NCBI GenBank assembly: GCA_001897295.1
Contig: MKSN01000001.1
Location: 310,001-374,000, forward strand
Direction: 5' to 3'
Length of the DNA: 64,000 bases
Source of the DNA: Candidatus Saccharibacteria bacterium 49-20
GTDB lineage: Bacteria; Patescibacteriota; Saccharimonadia; Saccharimonadales; Saccharimonadaceae
Shown one piece after another: positions 33,770 to 42,809 of the stretch (position 1 is the first letter of the stretch; each line of letters opens with the position of its first letter). The position numbers were made by a program, and so were the translations under genes. The notes beneath the pieces are model-generated. The model did not search any database. It was given only the letters and a program-made list of their open reading frames with translations, and was not told where the DNA came from.

Positions 33770-34735
33770 ATGAACACGACCGAAAAGCTCGATAAAAAGC
33801 GTGCCCTACTGATAACACGCACTTCAACTGCGCTGCAAGTTCCCCTCAATGAAGCGCAAGCGCTTCTCTCTATCCCGCGTCATCAAAGTGTGCGCGTAAA
33901 TACGCTGCGCGAGGACACCAAAGCCATAGCCAAAGCGCTACAAGCTAAAGGCGCCATATTAGAGCCGGTTACCTGGATGCCCGAAGGCTTCTTTGTAAAC
34001 GAGAATCTTTCTGTAGTTCGCGACGACCCGCTGACCCAAGAGGGTGGAATCTACATCCAAAACGCCGCCAGTTGGCTGCCGGTGTTGGCCCTCGATCCAC
34101 AACCGGATGACACAATCCTTGACGTGTGCGCTGCACCAGGCGGCAAAACAAGCCATATTGCGCAGGTTGTACATAATAAAGCCGTTATCACAGCAAACGA
34201 TAATTCACGCCCACGCTTGATGAAACTGCAACGCAACCTCGAGCGCCTCGGAGTAGAGAACGTAGAATTCACACTTCATGATGCAACCCGCCTCACCCAA
34301 AAGCTCATACCAGAATCATTCGACAAAATTCTTTTGGATGCGCCCTGTAGCGGCGAAGGGATGATGACACTCGACGACAAAAAGGGCTTTGAATCATGGT
34401 CGGTCGCGCACATTAAGCGCCTCCAGCAGCTTCAGAAGAAGCTTATCGTCCAAGCATGGCAACTCCTTAAACCTGGCGGTACATTGGTATATAGCACCTG
34501 CACGATAGCGCCCGAAGAGAATGAGGCCGTAGTTGACTACTTGCTGCGGCATAACGACACGGCAACAATTGAATCTCTCGAACATCTTGGCACACAGCTT
34601 CAGAATCGGACGGATGCAGTACTTGAGTGGAATAAAAAGCGCTACTCTGATGAACTTCAAAAGGCACTGCGTCTTATTCCAAGTGCGCAGATCGAAGCCT
34701 TCTTTGTCGTAAAAATCACAAAAGGAGCCCTATGA
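33770..34735 (+). CDS. RsmB/RsmF-type (NOL1/NOP2/Sun) RNA cytosine-5-methyltransferase
   Basis: 321 residues from ATG 33770, 6 nt after TG-T-TACGAT. SAM-binding DVCAAPGGKTSHIAQ, then LLDAPCSGEGMM with one catalytic Cys and YSTCTIAPEENE with the second identify the family. It methylates C5 of cytosine in 16S rRNA or tRNA. The RNA-binding PUA-like domain of the larger RsmF is absent. Its TGA overlaps the murI start (ATGA), so the two are coupled. Confidence 0.9.
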   Translation: MNTTEKLDKKRALLITRTSTALQVPLNEAQALLSIPRHQSVRVNTLREDTKAIAKALQAKGAILEPVTWMPEGFFVNENLSVVRDDPLTQEGGIYIQNAASWLPVLALDPQPDDTILDVCAAPGGKTSHIAQVVHNKAVITANDNSRPRLMKLQRNLERLGVENVEFTLHDATRLTQKLIPESFDKILLDAPCSGEGMMTLDDKKGFESWSVAHIKRLQQLQKKLIVQAWQLLKPGGTLVYSTCTIAPEENEAVVDYLLRHNDTATIESLEHLGTQLQNRTDAVLEWNKKRYSDELQKALRLIPSAQIEAFFVVKITKGAL

Positions 34736-35373
34736 TACTGGGTGTGTTTGACTCCGGTGTGGGCGGTAAGGCGATCGCGGACTCGTTGACGAAAGATTTT
34801 CCCGAAGCGGAAATTAAATACGTACATGATCACGACCACATGCCATACGGCGGCAGGGAAGAGTCTGAGATTATTCAGCTCACCGAAGCTGCACTGCAGC
34901 CAATCCTAGGAGCATGCGACTGTATTGTGATAGCCTGCAACACCGCGACCGCTGCTGCGATTGAATACCTACGGAAGGCGTACCCGCACGAAAAGTTCAT
35001 TGGGCTTGAGCCCATGATTAAACCTGCTGCTGAACTCACAAAGTCGGGTGTGATTGCGGTCTGTGCGACGCCCTATACCTTGCAGAGTGGCCGCTACGAA
35101 GCGCTCAAGAATGAATACGCGAACAATCTCACGGTACTCGAGCCAGATTGCCATGAATGGGCGACCATGATTGAAGACGACGACCTCGACGAGCATGAGG
35201 TTGAAAATATCATTCAAGATGTGCTCGCCAAGGGTGCCGACGTGATTATACTGGCCTGCACCCACTATCACTGGATTAAAGAGCTCATCCTGGAAGAAGT
35301 AGGTGATAAGGCAATTGTGCTTGATCCATCTGATGCCATTAGTCGCCGTGTCTCCGAACTCCTTAAGGGGTAA
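34732..35373 (+). CDS. murI: Glutamate racemase
   Basis: 213 residues, slightly shorter than usual (about 260). GVFDSGVGGKAIADSL at the start, CNTATAAAIEYLR with the first catalytic Cys and LACTHYHWIKE with the second are conserved. The enzyme makes D-glutamate for peptidoglycan in the cytoplasm, so this organism probably builds at least part of its wall. It overlaps the preceding methyltransferase by 4 nt. Confidence 0.9.
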   Translation: MILGVFDSGVGGKAIADSLTKDFPEAEIKYVHDHDHMPYGGREESEIIQLTEAALQPILGACDCIVIACNTATAAAIEYLRKAYPHEKFIGLEPMIKPAAELTKSGVIAVCATPYTLQSGRYEALKNEYANNLTVLEPDCHEWATMIEDDDLDEHEVENIIQDVLAKGADVIILACTHYHWIKELILEEVGDKAIVLDPSDAISRRVSELLKG

Positions 35374-35412
35374 TTTTTTGAGCATAAGCACGATGATGTT
35401 ATACTTTAGTGC

Positions 35413-35994
35413 ATGAACCCGCAAGATCAAGATCAGACCACTCCAACACCTGAAGATAGCCTTGCAGGTGTAGGCACTTCGCCTACCCTCGAAAGCCCTT
35501 CGGTACCACAATCAACAACTCCAGAGCTCGACTCTGAGGCGCTTCAGCAAATTGATGCACTCGAAGCAGAGCCAACGAATGTAGGCGCAACAGTAGATTC
35601 AACACCTGCGCAGACAACACCCGTGCAATCTTTCGATAGCCCCACTGCGCCCGAGTCAGCGTCTGTTGCCTCAACGCCTCCGGTGAACACCGCCGCCCCA
35701 GAGCCAACGGTGCCTATTGCTGCCGCTGTCGCAGGTAGCCAGCTCGAACAACCTGCGAGCCCAACCGCGGCAGCCTTTCCTGCAGAAAAGAAACCATCAA
35801 GCAAAAAAGGTATTATTATTACGCTTATTGTCGTCCTTGCCATTGCAGCCGGTGTTGCGGGCTACTTTGTCTACCAAACATTCACCAGCTCGACAGCTTC
35901 AGAAAGCTCTGAATCGACCACTCTAGAAGAAGAGACTGGGGGCGACGCGCCAGGTGGTGATGACGTTCCAGTTGAAAGCACCGTGAACCCTTAG
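35413..35994 (+). CDS. Single-span membrane protein with Pro/Thr/Ser-rich domain
   Basis: 193 residues. The first 130 are low-complexity, rich in Pro, Thr, Ser, Ala and Glu; a Lys-rich stretch (EKKPSSKKG) precedes one membrane segment (about 136-157), and an acidic tail follows. Positive residues before the segment suggest the long N-terminal part is cytoplasmic. TATACT 35400-35405 is 7 nt before ATG. Function unknown. Confidence 0.7.
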   Translation: MNPQDQDQTTPTPEDSLAGVGTSPTLESPSVPQSTTPELDSEALQQIDALEAEPTNVGATVDSTPAQTTPVQSFDSPTAPESASVASTPPVNTAAPEPTVPIAAAVAGSQLEQPASPTAAAFPAEKKPSSKKGIIITLIVVLAIAAGVAGYFVYQTFTSSTASESSESTTLEEETGGDAPGGDDVPVESTVNP

Positions 35995-36036
35995 TTGGTC
36001 TCGTCCTAAGACCCCTCATTTGATATACTGTCTATC

Positions 36037-36645
36037 ATGAAGCCTCTGACTGCTGCGAGTCCGCACGCCATTATCATGATTGGCATTCCCGGTTCTGGAA
36101 AAAGTACGTTCGCAGAACGTTTTGCTGACACGTTCAATTCTCCCATTGTGAGTGAGACGAAACTTCAGCAAGAATATGGCCTCGCTGCCGACCAAGCGGA
36201 AAAACTCCGTGGCTCTATTCTTAAAGAGTTTATGAAATCCCACCGCACCCTTCTTATAGACGGGGGGCTTAATATCAAAGAGAAGCGAGAAGACATGGTG
36301 CGCCAGCTTGTGAAAGCCGGATTCCGCCCTCTTGTCGTGTGGGTGCAGACAGATACGAATGAAGCCTACCGTCGCGCCTCAAAACCATACCCAACAGGCT
36401 CGGGCCTCACGAGCGAAGGCTTTGATATTCTGCTTGATCAGTTTGAGGCACCTGGCGAAAAAGAGAAAATGGTGGTGATTAGCGGCAAGCACACCTACAC
36501 CTCGCAGCTCAAAATTATCCTAAAACAACTTGCGACCCCCGATCATACACAACCAAAGGTGCCGTTGAGCCCAGAACAAAAAGAAGAGGCTGCGAAAATC
36601 ACCGTTCGCACCCGACCTCGTAATCGAGGAACCCTTCTTAGGTAG
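36037..36645 (+). CDS. P-loop kinase-like protein (AAA_33/zeta-toxin-like fold)
   Basis: 202 residues. Walker A in MIGIPGSGKSTFAERFAD, a possible Walker B in TLLIDGGLN, and Arg residues in the lid. The fold resembles small-molecule kinases such as gluconate or polynucleotide kinase; the substrate is unknown. TATACT 36024-36029 lies 7 nt upstream. It is followed after 11 nt by a metallopeptidase gene and probably forms a two-gene unit. Confidence 0.75.
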   Translation: MKPLTAASPHAIIMIGIPGSGKSTFAERFADTFNSPIVSETKLQQEYGLAADQAEKLRGSILKEFMKSHRTLLIDGGLNIKEKREDMVRQLVKAGFRPLVVWVQTDTNEAYRRASKPYPTGSGLTSEGFDILLDQFEAPGEKEKMVVISGKHTYTSQLKIILKQLATPDHTQPKVPLSPEQKEEAAKITVRTRPRNRGTLLR

Positions 36646-36656
36646 AAAGTATCGCT

Positions 36657-37349
36657 ATGCCAACGATTAACGATGATGAGTTTGGCGCAATTACGGTACG
36701 AAGAAGCGCCCGGGCAACCCAAGTACGCCTGCGTGTCGCTCCTGACGGGACACTTCGCGCTTCTATGCCAGTCTATGCGCCACTGTTTCTATTAAAACGT
36801 CTCGTAAAGTCATCGCGCCCACAGCTTCGTAAAATGCTTGCCCAGGCTCAGCCCGTCACTGCATACACAGATGGGCAGCAAATTGGAAAAAGCCATACGC
36901 TTATCGTAAAGCGAGGTAGCGCAAAGCTGAATGCGACGCGAAACAAGCAGCATATTATCGTTGAACTGCCCGAAGGATACTCGCTCTCAGACGCAGAAGT
37001 GGTACGAAAAGTCCGCGATGCAAGCCTTACTGCGCTGCGTGTTGAGGCAAAAAGCTATCTTCCGAAACGACTGCAATATCTTGCAAATCAACTTGGGTTT
37101 CGCTACAACAAGGTGCGCTTTTCACATGCGAGCAGTCGCTGGGGGAGTTGTAGTAGCGAAGGAACGATTAGCCTTAATATCGCTTTGATGAAATTACCCT
37201 TTGAACTTATCGATTACGTATTAATTCATGAGCTCGCGCACACCGTTGAGCTCAACCACAGTGAAGAATTCTGGAAGCTTGTTGCAATAGGCGATCCACT
37301 CTATAAGCAGCACCGTAAAGTCTTAAAAGGAGAAGCCCCTTCAATTTAG
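36657..37349 (+). CDS. YgjP-like (DUF45/SprT-like) metallopeptidase
   Basis: 230 residues. The C-terminal half has RWGSCSSEGTISLN and the zinc motif HELAHTVELNHSEEFW (HExxH plus downstream His), the signature of the YgjP/M48-like metal-dependent hydrolases. No signal peptide or membrane segment, so cytoplasmic. Substrate unknown. It follows the kinase-like gene. Confidence 0.85.
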   Translation: MPTINDDEFGAITVRRSARATQVRLRVAPDGTLRASMPVYAPLFLLKRLVKSSRPQLRKMLAQAQPVTAYTDGQQIGKSHTLIVKRGSAKLNATRNKQHIIVELPEGYSLSDAEVVRKVRDASLTALRVEAKSYLPKRLQYLANQLGFRYNKVRFSHASSRWGSCSSEGTISLNIALMKLPFELIDYVLIHELAHTVELNHSEEFWKLVAIGDPLYKQHRKVLKGEAPSI

Positions 37350-37393
37350 CCCATAGGCAGCGCCCGACACATACGCTATAATCATAAGCAATT

Positions 37394-39022
37394 ATGCAGG
37401 TGGGTAGTGCCGAGTTTAACCACGAGGCGGCGCGTTCAATACGTGTCGTAGGTGTTATTGTGACGCCAATTTTGGCTGCCTACGCGATATTAATCTTATT
37501 TGGTGTATTCCCAAGTACGCATTTTGTGAATGCGCCTATTACTATTAGTATCTCAGTACTTTGGGTACTCATTAGTGTCTTGTATTACTTTAAGCCAGTG
37601 ACTAAATCGAGCGATCAGGCAATTCGCCTCGCGTTTATTCACTTCTTTGCGCTTCTCATGTTTGTATTTGTCACAGGTTTTGCGCAGCCATTTATCCCAC
37701 TGTATGTCTTATTACTCCTGGCAAGTAACCTCTATTTCGGACGCACTGGCCTTACCCTAAGCATCCTCGCATTAATTGCCGCCGGGATCCTTGATGGCTT
37801 TATTAGGCATTCAATACTGCCTACGATCTTCGCTGAAAACGCTTTGGCAATTTTTGCGACAATCTTCCTTGGATATGCAGTCATCGCAGTAGTAAGTGCC
37901 CAAGAAACAAAGCGCCGCGCACTTCTTCACAGCCAGCAACGCGAACGCCTTCAGTATGACCGCATTCTTACGATTATGAATAACCTGTCTGATGCCGCAT
38001 TTACCACTGACGAAAAAGGCGCAATTCTTATGTACAATGCAGCCTGTCTTGACCTGCTTGATACAAACGACAGCCTCAAAAGTAAGAATATCGGCGAGCT
38101 CTTTAAGCTGACCGACAAGGATAATGAATCGGTGAGCCTCATGGACTTGCTGAAAGAATCAACCCGCACCACACGGCGCGACGACCTCAATCACAGTTAC
38201 GGCGACGGCGAGTCAATTCGTCTTGAGATAACCTTCGCACCAATTCGCAGTAACTATAGCCTTAGCAAGAAGCGCGACGAATTGGGTGGCTACATCCTTA
38301 TTATGCGTGATGTCACGAAGCAAAAGAGCCTTGAGGAAGAGCGGGATGAGTTTATTAGTGTCGTAAGCCATGAACTTCGTACGCCTATTACAATCGTCGA
38401 AGGAACGCTCTCGAACCTTGACGTCTTGATGCACCAGCAAAAGCTACCTGACGCGAAACTGCTTGGATCGAACATTACTACCGCTCACGACCAGGTACTG
38501 TACCTAGCGAAAATGGTGAACGACCTCAGTACACTTTCGCGTGCAGAGCGCGGCGTTGCCGATAGCCCAGAGCAAATTGACGTCGAAGACTTGCTCCACA
38601 CCATGCATCAACGCTACGAGAAAGAAGCTGAAGCAAACAAACTGCACCTGAACCTTGACTTAGGCGCTAGGCTCGGCACGGTAAATGTCAGCCGGCTCTA
38701 TCTTGAAGAGCTGCTTCAAAACTTTATCACTAATGCCATCAAGTACACCCACCAGGGAAGTGTGACCATTATCGCAAAGCGCACAAAGGGCATCGTGAGG
38801 TTTACTGTCAGTGATACGGGTATTGGTATTAGCCGTAGCGACCAAAACAAGGTATTTAATAAGTTTTATCGTAGCGAGGACTACCGTATTCGCGAGACAA
38901 ATGGTACAGGCCTTGGCCTCTACGTTTCAACCAAGCTCGCCCACAAACTTCACACCCAAATTGAGCTAAAGAGCCGTATCAACCACGGATCGTCGTTTAG
39001 TTTTGAACTTCCGGTCGAATAA
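37394..39022 (+). CDS. Membrane sensor histidine kinase with PAS domain (orphan)
   Basis: 542 residues. About six membrane segments (residues 18-165) replace an outer sensor domain, a PAS domain follows (about 190-300), then HisKA with SHELRTPITIVEG (His326), and HATPase with N-box LLQNFITNAIKYTH, G1 SDTGIGIS and G2 NGTGLGLYVS. It should autophosphorylate in response to an unknown signal. No response regulator is adjacent. TATAAT 37377-37382 is 11 nt upstream. The 3' end overlaps the convergent GT2 gene by 26 nt. Confidence 0.9.
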   Translation: MQVGSAEFNHEAARSIRVVGVIVTPILAAYAILILFGVFPSTHFVNAPITISISVLWVLISVLYYFKPVTKSSDQAIRLAFIHFFALLMFVFVTGFAQPFIPLYVLLLLASNLYFGRTGLTLSILALIAAGILDGFIRHSILPTIFAENALAIFATIFLGYAVIAVVSAQETKRRALLHSQQRERLQYDRILTIMNNLSDAAFTTDEKGAILMYNAACLDLLDTNDSLKSKNIGELFKLTDKDNESVSLMDLLKESTRTTRRDDLNHSYGDGESIRLEITFAPIRSNYSLSKKRDELGGYILIMRDVTKQKSLEEERDEFISVVSHELRTPITIVEGTLSNLDVLMHQQKLPDAKLLGSNITTAHDQVLYLAKMVNDLSTLSRAERGVADSPEQIDVEDLLHTMHQRYEKEAEANKLHLNLDLGARLGTVNVSRLYLEELLQNFITNAIKYTHQGSVTIIAKRTKGIVRFTVSDTGIGISRSDQNKVFNKFYRSEDYRIRETNGTGLGLYVSTKLAHKLHTQIELKSRINHGSSFSFELPVE

Positions 39023-40133
39023 GTCGACCTTTCCACTTCACCGTACGACGTGTGTATTGAAGCGCGCTTGCAATCACGAGCACAGCTTCTTGCAGTACGA
39101 TAACAGGCCAAAGCAAGGCGCCGAGTAGCCAACCATGACGCCAGACCCGACGCGTATATAGTGCATACAGCGTACAGTAGCCGAGCGCAACAATGAAGGT
39201 AGTGAGGGCGAGTGGCGGCGAAATGAGTCCCGCAGGAAGAAAGATAGCGAGCGTCACGAAAGGCACGAGTAGCAATAAAAGATCTAGAAACGCAATAATA
39301 GAGAGCGCGACCTGCGATCCAAGCAATGGATAGATAAGGCGAACACTGGTAATAAGCTGTGAACGCCATTTCTTTTCAAAGGCGACCCCGAAGTGCGCCG
39401 AGCCAAGCAGAAAATGATATTCATTCGTAGCTGCAAGCTCTGCGGCAATCTTCGCTTCGGGCTGCACGGCATTCTTGAATGACTTAAAGCCATCAAAACG
39501 ACTTAGCAATAGTTCTCGTCGAATCAACCATGCGTTACTTGCCGTAGACGGCCACAAGCGACGATTAAAGATAAGTTCCCAGAAATAACGCAGGGGCGAC
39601 ATAATAATGCTCGCTCGCCACCCATCTTCACGACGAGGCAGCACTGACACCATTGAGGCTCGGTGGACGAGCGCATAGCGCACCGTGTGCTCAATCGCTT
39701 CGGGCGAAAGGCGTGTGTCAACGTCCATAAAGAGCACATATGTGCCACTCGCTTCCTCTAAAAGGCCTTGGAGTGCGTGATTCTTACCCAGCCACCCCTT
39801 TGGCAGTGCAGACCCTTGTACGAACCGTACGCCCTCGCTGGCGAATGACTTAATAAGCGCCGACGTATCGTCACCGGAAACGTCGTCGAGTACGATGATT
39901 TCAAGTTTTTGATAGTCAGATGTAATGACTTTCTGCAAGCAATCGATAAGCGCGTGAGCTTCATTGCGTGCCGGTATACATACAGTGACACTTGGAAGGT
40001 CGGTATCCCGACCCAGTTTTGAGTGGTACGCGGGAGGTGTGCTACGCGTGATACTGCGTAGAAGCTGACGGAACATCAGCACAAGCACCGCGATCAGGAC
40101 TATATTGGTGATGTATAAAATAACCTCAAGCAT
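38997..40133 (-). CDS. Membrane glycosyltransferase family 2
   Basis: 378 residues. One N-terminal membrane segment, then a GT-A domain with VCIPARNEAHALIDCL, VLDDVSGDD and the DxD-type motif MDVDTRLS, and three C-terminal membrane segments. It resembles GT2 enzymes acting on lipids or polysaccharides (HpnB/CrtQ-like); acceptor unknown. It ends inside the 3' end of the histidine kinase gene and has its own start near 40133. Confidence 0.85.
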   Translation of the reverse strand: MLEVILYITNIVLIAVLVLMFRQLLRSITRSTPPAYHSKLGRDTDLPSVTVCIPARNEAHALIDCLQKVITSDYQKLEIIVLDDVSGDDTSALIKSFASEGVRFVQGSALPKGWLGKNHALQGLLEEASGTYVLFMDVDTRLSPEAIEHTVRYALVHRASMVSVLPRREDGWRASIIMSPLRYFWELIFNRRLWPSTASNAWLIRRELLLSRFDGFKSFKNAVQPEAKIAAELAATNEYHFLLGSAHFGVAFEKKWRSQLITSVRLIYPLLGSQVALSIIAFLDLLLLLVPFVTLAIFLPAGLISPPLALTTFIVALGYCTLYALYTRRVWRHGWLLGALLWPVIVLQEAVLVIASALQYTRRTVKWKGRLIRPEVQN

Positions 40134-40174
40134 CTTCTGTGCTCATCATACACTACCGCGCGCCAGATGTCATA

Positions 40175-40251
40175 TTGACGTTTGACCACTGATACGCTAC
40201 ACTACATATTGACAGTCTGCAGAAGCAGACTATTTTATTTGGGAGGAAAAA
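40175..40251 (+). promoter_or_regulatory. secE promoter and leader hairpin
   Basis: TTGACG 40175-40180, 17 nt, TACACT 40198-40203. The short leader contains a perfect hairpin GTCTGC 40215-40220 / GCAGAC 40225-40230 with loop AGAA, then GGGAGGA before GTG 40252. Confidence 0.7.
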
Positions 40252-40593
40252 GTGGCAGAAGGTAAGAAAGTCACTCGCATTACCGCCAAGGACGACGCTC
40301 CGAAGGCTGCAAAGCCCGCAAAAGCAACTCCATCAAAGGCTGTAAAAGCTCGCAAAGTCACTAAAAAGACTGATGCAGTAGCAACCGAGGAAACAACAAA
40401 GAAAAGTGTATGGGCGCGTATTGGCGGCTACTTTAAAGGTGCGTGGCAAGAACTTCGTCAAGTTCGTTGGCCAAACCGTAAAGCAACTTGGGCACTGACT
40501 GTTGCGGTTATTCTGTTCAGCCTGTTTTTCATGGCGTTGATCGTCCTCCTCGACATGTTCTTCAAATGGATTTTTGAACTTATTATTGCGTAA
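40252..40593 (+). CDS. secE: Preprotein translocase subunit SecE
   Basis: 113 residues from GTG 40252. A Lys/Ala/Thr-rich N-terminal extension of about 50 residues precedes the conserved part GAWQELRQVRWPNRKATWAL and a single C-terminal membrane segment. SecE clamps SecY in the inner membrane. It is followed by nusG after 13 nt, the usual secE-nusG-rplK order. Confidence 0.93.
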   Translation: MAEGKKVTRITAKDDAPKAAKPAKATPSKAVKARKVTKKTDAVATEETTKKSVWARIGGYFKGAWQELRQVRWPNRKATWALTVAVILFSLFFMALIVLLDMFFKWIFELIIA

Positions 40594-40606
40594 AAGGAAA
40601 AGGTAA

Positions 40607-41155
40607 ATGACAAAGAATCGATACGACTCATCACGACAATGGTACGCGATCCACACCTACAGTGGATACGAAGAGAAGGTAGCTGAAAGCATTCGCCAGC
40701 GTATTAACGCGGTTGATATGGCCGACAAAATCTTCGACGTAATGGTACCGAAGGAAAAGCAAATTGAAATCAAGAACGGTAAGCGCAAGGTAGTAGAGAA
40801 AAAAATCTTCCAAGGCTACGCACTTGTTGAGATGAAGCTCACCGACGAAACTTGGTACATTGTCCGTAACACCCCTGGTGTAACCGGCTTCGTAGGCACA
40901 AGCACACAGCCAACCCCAGTTTCTGATCAAGAAATCTCAAAGATTAAGAAGCGCATGGGCGTTGAAGACCCTAAGCACCAAATCGACTTCTCAGAAGGCG
41001 AAGTGGTCAGCATTACCGACGGCCCATTCAAGGGATTCGACGGTGCTATTTCTGAAATCGACAACGTGAAGGGTAAGGTGAAGGTCATGGTCAGCATGTT
41101 TGGTCGTGACACTTCAGTCGAGCTCGACGCATTGCAGGTGAAGAAAGTTTCATAG
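40607..41155 (+). CDS. nusG: Transcription termination/antitermination protein NusG
   Basis: 182 residues with the NGN domain (WYAIHTYSGYEEKVAESIRQ, GYALVEMKLTDETWYIVRNT) and the KOW domain at the end (GEVVSITDGPFKGFDGAISE). NusG binds RNA polymerase and links it with the ribosome or Rho. It follows secE and precedes rplK, which has a separate promoter here. Confidence 0.95.
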   Translation: MTKNRYDSSRQWYAIHTYSGYEEKVAESIRQRINAVDMADKIFDVMVPKEKQIEIKNGKRKVVEKKIFQGYALVEMKLTDETWYIVRNTPGVTGFVGTSTQPTPVSDQEISKIKKRMGVEDPKHQIDFSEGEVVSITDGPFKGFDGAISEIDNVKGKVKVMVSMFGRDTSVELDALQVKKVS

Positions 41156-41204
41156 TTTATGCTTATGAACAGAGAGGGGTCGTGACAAGCGGCCTCTTTT
41201 TTGT

Positions 41205-41290
41205 TATAATAATCAAGTTACGCACTAAATATCGCAAATGCTTCAACAAATTGCGATCATAATATTTAGTACAAAAGGAATTTTAGAAAA
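41205..41290 (+). promoter_or_regulatory. rplK promoter and long leader hairpin
   Basis: TG-T-TATAAT (41205-41210). In the leader ACTAAATAT 41224-41232 pairs with ATATTTAGT 41262-41270, and inside it CGCAA 41233-41237 pairs with TTGCG 41251-41255. The ribosome binding site AAAGGAA follows at once, so this may be a control element. Confidence 0.65.
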
Positions 41291-41716
41291 ATGGCAAAGC
41301 AAGTAATTGGTAACTTGAAGCTCCGTATCCCTGCTGGTCGTGCGACCGCTGGTCCTCCAGTTGGTTCAACACTCGGTCAATGGGGTCTTAACATGATGGA
41401 CTTCATTAACCCATTCAACGACGCAACAAAAGACCTCCAGGGTAAGGACGTTATCGTACACATCCAAGTGTTCGAAGACCGTACTTTCGCATGGAAGTCA
41501 CTTGGTCAACCCGTTGACGACCTTATCCGTGAAAAGATTGGTATCAAAAAGGGAAGTGCCAAGCCACACTCTGAGAAGGTTGGAAAGATCACTCGTGCTC
41601 AGCTCGAAGAAATCGCTGAAATCAAGAAAGATCAACTCAACGCTATCGACCTCGAAGGTGCTGTAAAGGTTATCGCCGGAACCGCACGTTCAATGGGTGT
41701 CGAAATCGCTGAATAA
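41291..41716 (+). CDS. rplK: Large-subunit ribosomal protein uL11 (L11)
   Basis: 141 residues with the L11 parts KLRIPAGRATAGPPVGSTLG (N-terminal domain) and KKGSAKPHSEKVGKITRAQL, AGTARSMGVEI (rRNA-binding domain). L11 forms the GTPase-associated stalk base. Usually it is followed by rplA; here a terminator and a pilin gene follow, and rplA is 5.3 kb away. Confidence 0.96.
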   Translation: MAKQVIGNLKLRIPAGRATAGPPVGSTLGQWGLNMMDFINPFNDATKDLQGKDVIVHIQVFEDRTFAWKSLGQPVDDLIREKIGIKKGSAKPHSEKVGKITRAQLEEIAEIKKDQLNAIDLEGAVKVIAGTARSMGVEIAE

Positions 41717-41734
41717 GACCGCCTATATATCAAG

Positions 41735-41765
41735 AAATCACCTCGCTAAGGGGTGATTTTTTGAT
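41735..41765 (+). terminator. Intrinsic terminator after rplK
   Basis: Stem AAATCACC 41735-41742 / GGTGATTT 41752-41759 and T run. Confidence 0.88.
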
Positions 41766-41793
41766 TTCTAGCAGCTCTGCTACAATGATGACA

Positions 41794-42741
41794 ATGGTTC
41801 GTGGGCAAAAACACACACAAGGGTTTACTATTGTTGAACTTCTCATCGTAGTGGTAGTTATCGCTATTCTTGCTGCAATTACGATCGTTGCTTACACTGG
41901 CATACAGAATCGTGCCAAATCTTCAGCAGCAGCCGCGACAGCAGGCCAATTTGGTAAGAAGCTCGCCATCTACGCCCAAACGAATAGTGGGCAGTATCCG
42001 GCAGATACCACGGCGCTCCAGACCTTCCTTAATGTCACACTGGGTGAGAATGATAGGTATATCGTTGATAACTCCCTGAACCCTGCTCAGTTTTGCGTAT
42101 CCGTCACTGAAGGGACGCTCGCACAAAGCTATGCCTCTACCAGCGCCAGTATCGACGCAGTAGAGGGCACGTGCGTCACAAATCTTGCTAATAACCCGAG
42201 CTATGAATCTATTGGAACTTCAGGCACGCACTATAACGCTACCTCAAGCTACAATACAACATGGTCGACCAGTGGAAGCCGCTCGCTACAGCTTCACTCT
42301 ACAAGAACGGCAAATGGCGAGGCAATGCGTTTCATTCAAGGTGCTTTTGCGACCATGGGTGTCGCTACAGTTGGCAACACCTACACTTACTCACTCGACA
42401 TGCGTAGTCTTGGGGTATTTGCGCTTAACGACGCCGCACAGCGCAAGATTCGCCTTCGTATTGATGGAGCGACGGGCGGATCGGTCTCTGCGCAACTCCC
42501 TAACGCAGCGGGCAACCAGCGCCTTACCACGACTTCAGTCATTCCAACGGGAACGATTGGGGTTATATTTCAAGCCGACCACTGGGGAACCTCGACCGAC
42601 CCCGACGTCTTAATTGACTCTGTCATGATTACCGAAGGTGCAACCCAATACGAATTTGGTGATGGTAACTCTAAGGGATGGTGGTGGAAGGGAACTCCCA
42701 ACGAATCCCAGTCCGTAGGCCCTGCGAAAGTACTCAACTAA
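41794..42741 (+). CDS. Type IV pilin-like protein 2 with C-terminal carbohydrate-binding-like domain
   Basis: 315 residues from ATG 41794, 7 nt after TGC-TACAAT (41781-41786). Leader MVRGQKHTQG is followed by FTIVELLIVVVVIAILAAIT, the class III/pseudopilin start. After a pilin globular part (to about residue 135) comes a beta-rich domain (NLANNPSYES, GSRSLQLHSTR, YSLDMRSLG, DPDVLIDSVMITEG) resembling CBM4/9 or jelly-roll domains. It may be a tip pilin that binds the host surface; this is inference. Confidence 0.82.
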   Translation: MVRGQKHTQGFTIVELLIVVVVIAILAAITIVAYTGIQNRAKSSAAAATAGQFGKKLAIYAQTNSGQYPADTTALQTFLNVTLGENDRYIVDNSLNPAQFCVSVTEGTLAQSYASTSASIDAVEGTCVTNLANNPSYESIGTSGTHYNATSSYNTTWSTSGSRSLQLHSTRTANGEAMRFIQGAFATMGVATVGNTYTYSLDMRSLGVFALNDAAQRKIRLRIDGATGGSVSAQLPNAAGNQRLTTTSVIPTGTIGVIFQADHWGTSTDPDVLIDSVMITEGATQYEFGDGNSKGWWWKGTPNESQSVGPAKVLN

Positions 42742-42766
42742 CACTGCCGTGCGTCCTGCATATAAA

Positions 42767-42794
42767 AAATAACCCCTTCGTGGGGTTATTTTTA
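42767..42794. terminator. Bidirectional terminator between pilin 2 and the convergent membrane protein
   Basis: Stem AAATAACCCC 42767-42776 / GGGGTTATTT 42782-42791 with A and T runs on both sides. Confidence 0.88.
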
Positions 42795-42809
42795 TGAGCC
42801 ATCTTCTTA

